Shown here in pieces: positions 59,960 to 64,000 of a stretch of DNA of 64,000 nucleotides; the first letter of the stretch is position 1, and every line of letters begins with the position of its first letter. The notes under the pieces were generated by a model. The model did not search any database, was not told where the DNA came from, and saw only the letters and a list, made by a program, of their open reading frames with translations. The stretch is taken from positions 1-64,000 of the forward strand of contig SFTH01000014.1 of the NCBI GenBank assembly GCA_004563405.1, read 5' to 3'. Position numbers and translations under genes: made by a program. The stretch is from a bacterium. GTDB lineage: Bacteria; Bacillota; Clostridia; Christensenellales; Aristaeellaceae.

Positions 59960-61171
59960 ATGCCAATTTCCGCCCGCTGTTCCCACCGGTGCTGGCGCCT
60001 CGCCTGCGCCCTCTGCGTGCTGCTGTTGATCGTCGCGCTCTACGCCGCGCTGTGCGCGGCCAGCGGCGTGGATCCCGCCGCCTACATCTACAAAACCTAC
60101 CTCCTTCAGGCCCAGGCTTGGCTCCGGGGGGAAATCTGCCTGGATCAGAACTACGAATATCTGGAGCTCGCCGTCTATCAGGGGCGCTATTACGTCTCCT
60201 TTCCGCCGGTGCCCTCCATTCCCATGGTGCTCTACGCGCTCATCTGGGGCGACGACGTTCCGGGCGGCCTGTTTCAGAAGCTCTACGTCGCCATCGCCTG
60301 CCTCGTGGTGCTCTCGGAGCTCCAGCGCACCCGCCGCATGCGGCCGGGGGACTGCGCAGCCTGGGCGATTTTCCTCTGCTTCGCCAGCGCCATGCTGCCC
60401 ATCTCCCTGCTGGGCGGCGTGTGGTACGAGGCGCAGATTCTGGCCTTCCTGTTCTCCGTCTCCGCCATCGCCGCCATGCGCCGCGGCCGGTGCACCCTCT
60501 CCTGCCTGCTGTACGCCCTGAGCGTGGGCTGCCGCCCCTTCACGGTTGTGCTGGGCCCGGTGCTTCTGATGCTGCACATCGAAAACATGCGCGCCCGGGG
60601 CGCCTCCTTCCGCCGGGGCCTCGTCCGGCTGCTGCCCGGTCTGGCGGTGGGGCTGCTCATGGCCGCCGCCTACGGCGCGTACAACTACGCCCGCTTTGGC
60701 AATCCCTTCGAGTTCGGCCACAACTACCTGCCGGAATTCACCCGCAGCGATCACGGCCAGCTCTCCCTGGCCTATGTGGGGCAGAACTGGAAGACCCTGT
60801 TCTTCGGCGCGCCCTTCACCACGCACGGCGCGACCATCTGCCTCAACCAGTTCGGCTTCTCCATGTTCATCAGCTGTCCCATCCTGTTGTGCAACCTCGT
60901 CTGGCTCGCGAAGGATCTGATCCGCTGCAGGATGACGCCCGCCAAGTGGGCCCTCCTGCTGATGGGTACGCTGAACACCTTCCTTCTGCTGATGCACCGC
61001 ACGCTGGGCGGCCATCAGTTCGGCGCGCGCTATGCGCTGGAGCTCGTCCCCCTGTGCTTCGCCTGGCTGCTGATCAGTCCTGACCGCAAAAAGCTGACCC
61101 GCTGGGAGAGCGTGTTGATGAGCTTCGGCCTGCTGTTCAACTTCCTCGGCGCGTGCCTGGTGCACATCTGA
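59960..61171 (+). CDS. Polytopic membrane protein, GT-C-like glycosyltransferase candidate
   Basis: 403 residues, about nine or ten membrane segments. After a first helix (ACALCVLLLIVALYAALCAA) an extracytoplasmic loop reads AYIYKTYLLQAQAWLRGEIC and YYVSFPPVPSIPMVLYALIW. The layout (N-terminal helix, acidic loop, many helices) fits lipid-linked-sugar glycosyltransferases of the GT-C fold, but no clear DxD is visible. AAGGAGG precedes the ATG at 59960. It is followed 26 bases later by an acyltransferase 3 gene, suggesting glycan or teichoic-acid decoration. Function uncertain. Confidence 0.65.
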   Translation: MPISARCSHRCWRLACALCVLLLIVALYAALCAASGVDPAAYIYKTYLLQAQAWLRGEICLDQNYEYLELAVYQGRYYVSFPPVPSIPMVLYALIWGDDVPGGLFQKLYVAIACLVVLSELQRTRRMRPGDCAAWAIFLCFASAMLPISLLGGVWYEAQILAFLFSVSAIAAMRRGRCTLSCLLYALSVGCRPFTVVLGPVLLMLHIENMRARGASFRRGLVRLLPGLAVGLLMAAAYGAYNYARFGNPFEFGHNYLPEFTRSDHGQLSLAYVGQNWKTLFFGAPFTTHGATICLNQFGFSMFISCPILLCNLVWLAKDLIRCRMTPAKWALLLMGTLNTFLLLMHRTLGGHQFGARYALELVPLCFAWLLISPDRKKLTRWESVLMSFGLLFNFLGACLVHI

Positions 61172-61197
61172 ATCTTCCTTCCAAGCGAGGTATCCGA

Positions 61198-62382
61198 ATG
61201 CACAAACTGAAATCCACCCTGCTGCCCGCGCCGGTGCGCGGGGATTACGCCGACGCCGCCGACCTGCTGCGCGTGCTCTGCGTCGGCCTGATCGGCTGGT
61301 ACCACATCTGGCAGCAGTCCTGGCTGAACCCGAACCTCACCCTCGGCGGCCACACCCTGCGGCTGTACCCGCTGGTGGCCTGCGGCTACATGTTCGTGGA
61401 TCTGATGCTGCTGCTCAGCGGCTTTCTGCTGATGCTGGGCTACCTCTCCGGCCGGAGCCGCGACCTCCGGGATTTCTATGTGTCCCGCGCCGCGCGCATC
61501 CTGCCCAGCTATCTGCTGTGCATCGCCGTCATGCTCTTCGCCGTGGCCTTGCCCGGCAAGCTCTACGGCACGCAAAGGCACCTTTGGACGGATCTGCTCT
61601 CCCACCTGACCTTCACCCACAACCTCTTTCCCGAATCCTACACCTACACAAAGCTAAACGGCGCGCTGTGGACGCTGGCGGTGGAGGTGCAGTTCTATCT
61701 GATCTTCCCCTTTCTGGCCCGCGCCTTTTGCAAAGACGCCGCGCGCTGCTACTGGGCGATGGTGGCCCTGGCTGCATGCAGCCGAATCGCCATCGCGCTG
61801 CTGGTTTCGGACAGCGCCATCTACGTCAACCGCCTGCCGGCCATGCTGGACGTGTACGCCAACGGCATGCTGGCGGCCTGCGTCTACAGGCGTCTCTCGG
61901 AGCGACCCCAGCGGGCGGCGGGGGCCTGGCTCTCCACGGCGCTGGCCCTCGCCTCCGCCGCGCTGATCTACCTGATCCTCGGCCGCCAGCTGGGCCGCCA
62001 GGGCGGCGAGAACGTCCGCCTGGGCCAGATGCTCTGGCGCTTCCCCCTGTCGGCGCTGGGCGGCGTGTTTCTGGTGTGCGCGAGCCGCTCCATCCGCCTG
62101 CTACGCGCGCTGCTGTCCAACCGGCCGGTCCGCTTCCTCTCCGGCCTGTCCTTCAACTTCTACATCTGGCACCAGTTCCTTGAGGTGCAGCTCAAGAAGT
62201 GGCACATTCCGCCCTACACGGGCGATGCGCCCAACCGGGAGGGCCAGCAGCCCTGGCAGAACCAGTACACGCTGCTCTGCTTCGCCGCGGCGCTGCTGTG
62301 CGCCATGCTCCTGACCTACCTCGTGGAAAAGCCCTGCGCGCGCCTCATAAAAAGGCGCCTGTCCCCGCGCAAAGGCTCTTGA
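61198..62382 (+). CDS. Acyltransferase family 3 membrane protein (OafA/YrhL-like)
   Basis: 394 residues with about ten membrane segments. The N-terminal DLLRVLCVGLIGWYHIWQQS carries the family's conserved Arg and His, DLMLLLSGFLLMLGYLSGRS and DFYVSRAARILPSYLL are typical, and ALWTLAVEVQFYLIFPFLAR is the hallmark W-x-L-x-x-E-x-x-F-Y. FNFYIWHQFLEVQLKKW closes the core. Moves acetyl or other acyl groups onto exported glycans. GCGAGG precedes the ATG at 61198. Confidence 0.92.
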   Translation: MHKLKSTLLPAPVRGDYADAADLLRVLCVGLIGWYHIWQQSWLNPNLTLGGHTLRLYPLVACGYMFVDLMLLLSGFLLMLGYLSGRSRDLRDFYVSRAARILPSYLLCIAVMLFAVALPGKLYGTQRHLWTDLLSHLTFTHNLFPESYTYTKLNGALWTLAVEVQFYLIFPFLARAFCKDAARCYWAMVALAACSRIAIALLVSDSAIYVNRLPAMLDVYANGMLAACVYRRLSERPQRAAGAWLSTALALASAALIYLILGRQLGRQGGENVRLGQMLWRFPLSALGGVFLVCASRSIRLLRALLSNRPVRFLSGLSFNFYIWHQFLEVQLKKWHIPPYTGDAPNREGQQPWQNQYTLLCFAAALLCAMLLTYLVEKPCARLIKRRLSPRKGS

Positions 62383-62407
62383 AACCGCCTCACAGACGTG
62401 ATAGAAT
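62379..62407 (+). promoter_or_regulatory. Promoter of the PHP-domain gene
   Basis: TTGAAA (62379-62384), 17-base spacer, TAGAAT (62402-62407); the -35 box overlaps the acyltransferase stop codon region. Confidence 0.65.
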
Positions 62408-62456
62408 ATAATTAGTAAGTTATGGCTTTAACGCTGTTTTGAAAGGATGTTTTACC

Positions 62457-63725
62457 ATGGCAAAATCTCGCGAAGAGCTGCTCGCCCTCCTGAACGCCCC
62501 CGAGGGACTGGAGAACCTGAAGTCCCTGATGCAGACCGAGCCCGCGCCCCAGACCGGCCGGGACGTGAACAACCACATTCACACCACCTACTCCTTTTCG
62601 CCCTACTCCCCCACTGCGGCGGTGTGGTTCGCCCGGGCGGCGGGCCTGTGCACCTGCGGCCTGATGGACCACGACTCCATCGCCGGCGCGCCGGAGTTCC
62701 TGGCGGCGGCGGAGGCGGCAAAGATGTCCGCCACCATCGGCATCGAGTGCCGCGTGAGCTTCAAGGACACGCCCTTCGGCGACAGAAAGCTCAACAACCC
62801 CGATCAGAAGGGCGTGGTCTACATGGCCCTGCACGGCGTGCCCCACAACAAGGCCGCCGAGATCAACGATTTCTTCGCCCCCTACCGCGCGAAGCGCAAC
62901 GAGCGCAACGTGAAGATGGTGGCCGCCGTGAACGAAATGATGGGCAAGTACGGCGTGACCATCGACTTCGAGAAGGACGTGCTGCCGCTGTCCAACTTTG
63001 CCAAGGGCGGCTCCGTCACCGAGCGCCACCTCTCCAGCGCCCTGGCCTATAAGATGCTGGAGGTCATCGGCAGGGGTGAAAAGCTGGTGAAGTTCATCCA
63101 TGAGGAAATTCAGCTGCCCCTCTCCGGCAAAATCGAGGGTTACCTGCTGGACGAAAGCAACCCCCACATGATGTACGACCTGCTGGGCTGGATCAAGAGC
63201 CAGCTGATCTCCAAGTTCTACATCGACGCCACCGACGAGTGCCCCGACGTGCGCGACGTGCTGGCGCTGTCCGACCGCGTGGGCGCGATCTCGGCCTACG
63301 CCTACCTGGGCGACGTGGGCGACAGCGTGACCGGCGACAAGCGCGCCCAGAAGTTCGAGGACGACTTCCTGGACGAGCTGGTGGAGTATGTGGCCAGGCT
63401 CGGCTACCGGGCCATCACCTACATGCCCAGCCGCAACACCAAGGCCCAGCTCCATCGCCTGCGCGCGCTGTGCGAAAAGTACAACCTCTTCCAGATCAGC
63501 GGCGAGGACATCAACCAGCCCCGCCAGAGCTTCGTCTGCGAGGCCCAGCGCGATCCGGAGTTCAACAACCTCTACGACGCCACCTGGGCGCTGATCGCCC
63601 ACGAGTGGCGCGCCACCGAAAACCCCGAGGACGGCTTCTTCTCCGAAAAAAGCATCGAAAAGTGGCCCAACCTCAACGACCGCATCGCCGCCTTCTCCCA
63701 GTTCGGCCAGGCCATGCGCAAGTAA
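62457..63725 (+). CDS. PHP-domain metal-dependent hydrolase-like protein
   Basis: 422 residues. NNHIHTTYSFSPYSPTAAVW is PHP motif I (H-x-H), LCTCGLMDHDSIAGAPEFL is motif II (DHD), and ATIGIECRVSF is the E-containing motif; later acidic and His residues complete a likely trinuclear metal site. C-terminal half includes AITYMPSRNTKAQLHRLRAL. It is longer than histidinol-phosphatase PHP enzymes and lacks DNA polymerase domains. AAAGGA lies nine bases before the ATG. Phosphoesterase activity is probable, substrate unknown. Confidence 0.82.
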   Translation: MAKSREELLALLNAPEGLENLKSLMQTEPAPQTGRDVNNHIHTTYSFSPYSPTAAVWFARAAGLCTCGLMDHDSIAGAPEFLAAAEAAKMSATIGIECRVSFKDTPFGDRKLNNPDQKGVVYMALHGVPHNKAAEINDFFAPYRAKRNERNVKMVAAVNEMMGKYGVTIDFEKDVLPLSNFAKGGSVTERHLSSALAYKMLEVIGRGEKLVKFIHEEIQLPLSGKIEGYLLDESNPHMMYDLLGWIKSQLISKFYIDATDECPDVRDVLALSDRVGAISAYAYLGDVGDSVTGDKRAQKFEDDFLDELVEYVARLGYRAITYMPSRNTKAQLHRLRALCEKYNLFQISGEDINQPRQSFVCEAQRDPEFNNLYDATWALIAHEWRATENPEDGFFSEKSIEKWPNLNDRIAAFSQFGQAMRK

Positions 63726-63740
63726 ACCCACGCGACAGAG

Positions 63741-63770
63741 GCGGCCCCGGCACATGCCGGGGCCGCTCTT
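63741..63770 (+). terminator. Terminator of the PHP-domain gene
   Basis: GCGGCCCCGG-CACATG-CCGGGGCCGC followed by TCTTTG. Confidence 0.8.
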
Positions 63771-63818
63771 TGCCCGGAAGAGACACCGCTCCGCAACCGG
63801 ACAAAAGCGCCTTGGGGC

Positions 63819-63847
63819 AAATCTTTGCGACGGCTTCTGCATAGGAT
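63819..63847 (+). promoter_or_regulatory. Possible sigma-E (sporulation) promoter of yabP
   Basis: AAATCTT (63819-63825), 14-base spacer, CATAGGAT (63840-63847), comparable with the sigma-E pattern of roughly ATATT, 13-15 bases, CATACAAT. The -10 half is the better match. Placement before a YabP-family gene supports it. Confidence 0.35.
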
Positions 63848-63878
63848 AGCACAGCTTGAAGGACGGGAGGGCTTCCAA

Positions 63879-64000
63879 ATGCAAGCGGCGCAAAACAGCG
63901 GCGGGCACCTCTTCACGCTCATCGACCGCGCCCACGCGGAGATCACAGGCGTGAGCGACGTGGACTGCTTCAACGAACAGCTGGTGGTGCTGATCACCAG
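63879..64000 (+). CDS. yabP: YabP/YqfC-family sporulation protein, C-terminus beyond window
   Basis: Forty residues visible: after a short start, HLFTLIDRAHAEITGVSDVD and CFNEQLVVLIT match the first half of the YabP fold (typically HxLxLxNRexlxItGVxdVxsFdExxvvl). YabP acts in the mother cell in forespore maturation. GGGAGG precedes the ATG at 63879. The gene is cut by the right edge. Its presence is the main evidence for sporulation. Confidence 0.8.
   Translation, partial: MQAAQNSGGHLFTLIDRAHAEITGVSDVDCFNEQLVVLIT

Overview
The window is one contig piece of a Gram-positive, spore-forming anaerobe, most likely a gut-type Clostridia (Bacillota). Support comes from a sporulation gene of the YabP family at the right edge, SepF, DivIVA, YlmH and YggT of the Gram-positive division cluster, long-form Hpf, glycyl-radical fermentation, and AGGAGG-type ribosome binding sites. 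The housekeeping parts look clearly GC-richer than the 3.6-28.9 kb block. I see no rRNA, tRNA, CRISPR array, prophage or intact insertion sequence.

Layout: (1) 1-3.6 kb: class II aldolase (cut by the edge), topB and hpf. (2) 3.8-28 kb: a catabolic block read leftwards, 20 genes behind a consensus promoter at 27961-27989, then deoR-lplA with their own promoter. In order of transcription it encodes a 2-oxoacid dehydrogenase complex (E1 alpha, E1 beta, a free-standing lipoyl protein, an E2 catalytic core), a PfkB kinase, a sugar-type ABC importer, a CaiB-type CoA-transferase, a GctAB-fold pair whose catalytic Glu position holds Asn, succinyl-CoA synthetase, a MetV-like Fe-S protein, an AspT-type transporter, a Gfo/Idh dehydrogenase, an AroE-family dehydrogenase, an IolG-like dehydrogenase, and a glycyl radical enzyme with its activase. 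I do not recognise this as a described pathway. My reading (inference) is oxidation, radical dehydration and CoA-dependent cleavage of a cyclic polyol or hydroxy acid, with ATP recovered through acyl-CoA. (3) 28.9-31.3 kb: pncB and lgt. (4) 31.4-39.4 kb: envelope and division cluster (HlyD-like, yggS, sepF, yggT, ylmH, divIVA, DUF5665, lspA, rluD-type, an L,D-transpeptidase, and a LexA-like regulator). (5) 39.5-46.3 kb: an S66 peptidase, a small MITE-like element, and two lipoproteins: one with zinc-ribbon-like and leucine-rich repeats, one with a caspase-like (clan CD) His/Cys pair and a DUF3298-type end. (6) 46.5-50.2 kb: Lrp regulator, pseudouridine catabolism (psuK, psuG), NlpC/P60 hydrolase. 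(7) 50.4-56.5 kb: TetR with an ABC-2 exporter, and a second sugar ABC importer. (8) 56.8-59.7 kb: rpmH-rnpA-yidD-yidC-jag without dnaA or an origin beside it. (9) 60-64 kb: two membrane envelope-glycan enzymes, a PHP-domain protein, and the start of yabP.

Protein identities come from recognising motifs and family features by eye; no database search was possible. Starts were chosen from ribosome binding sites, so several differ from the longest open frame.
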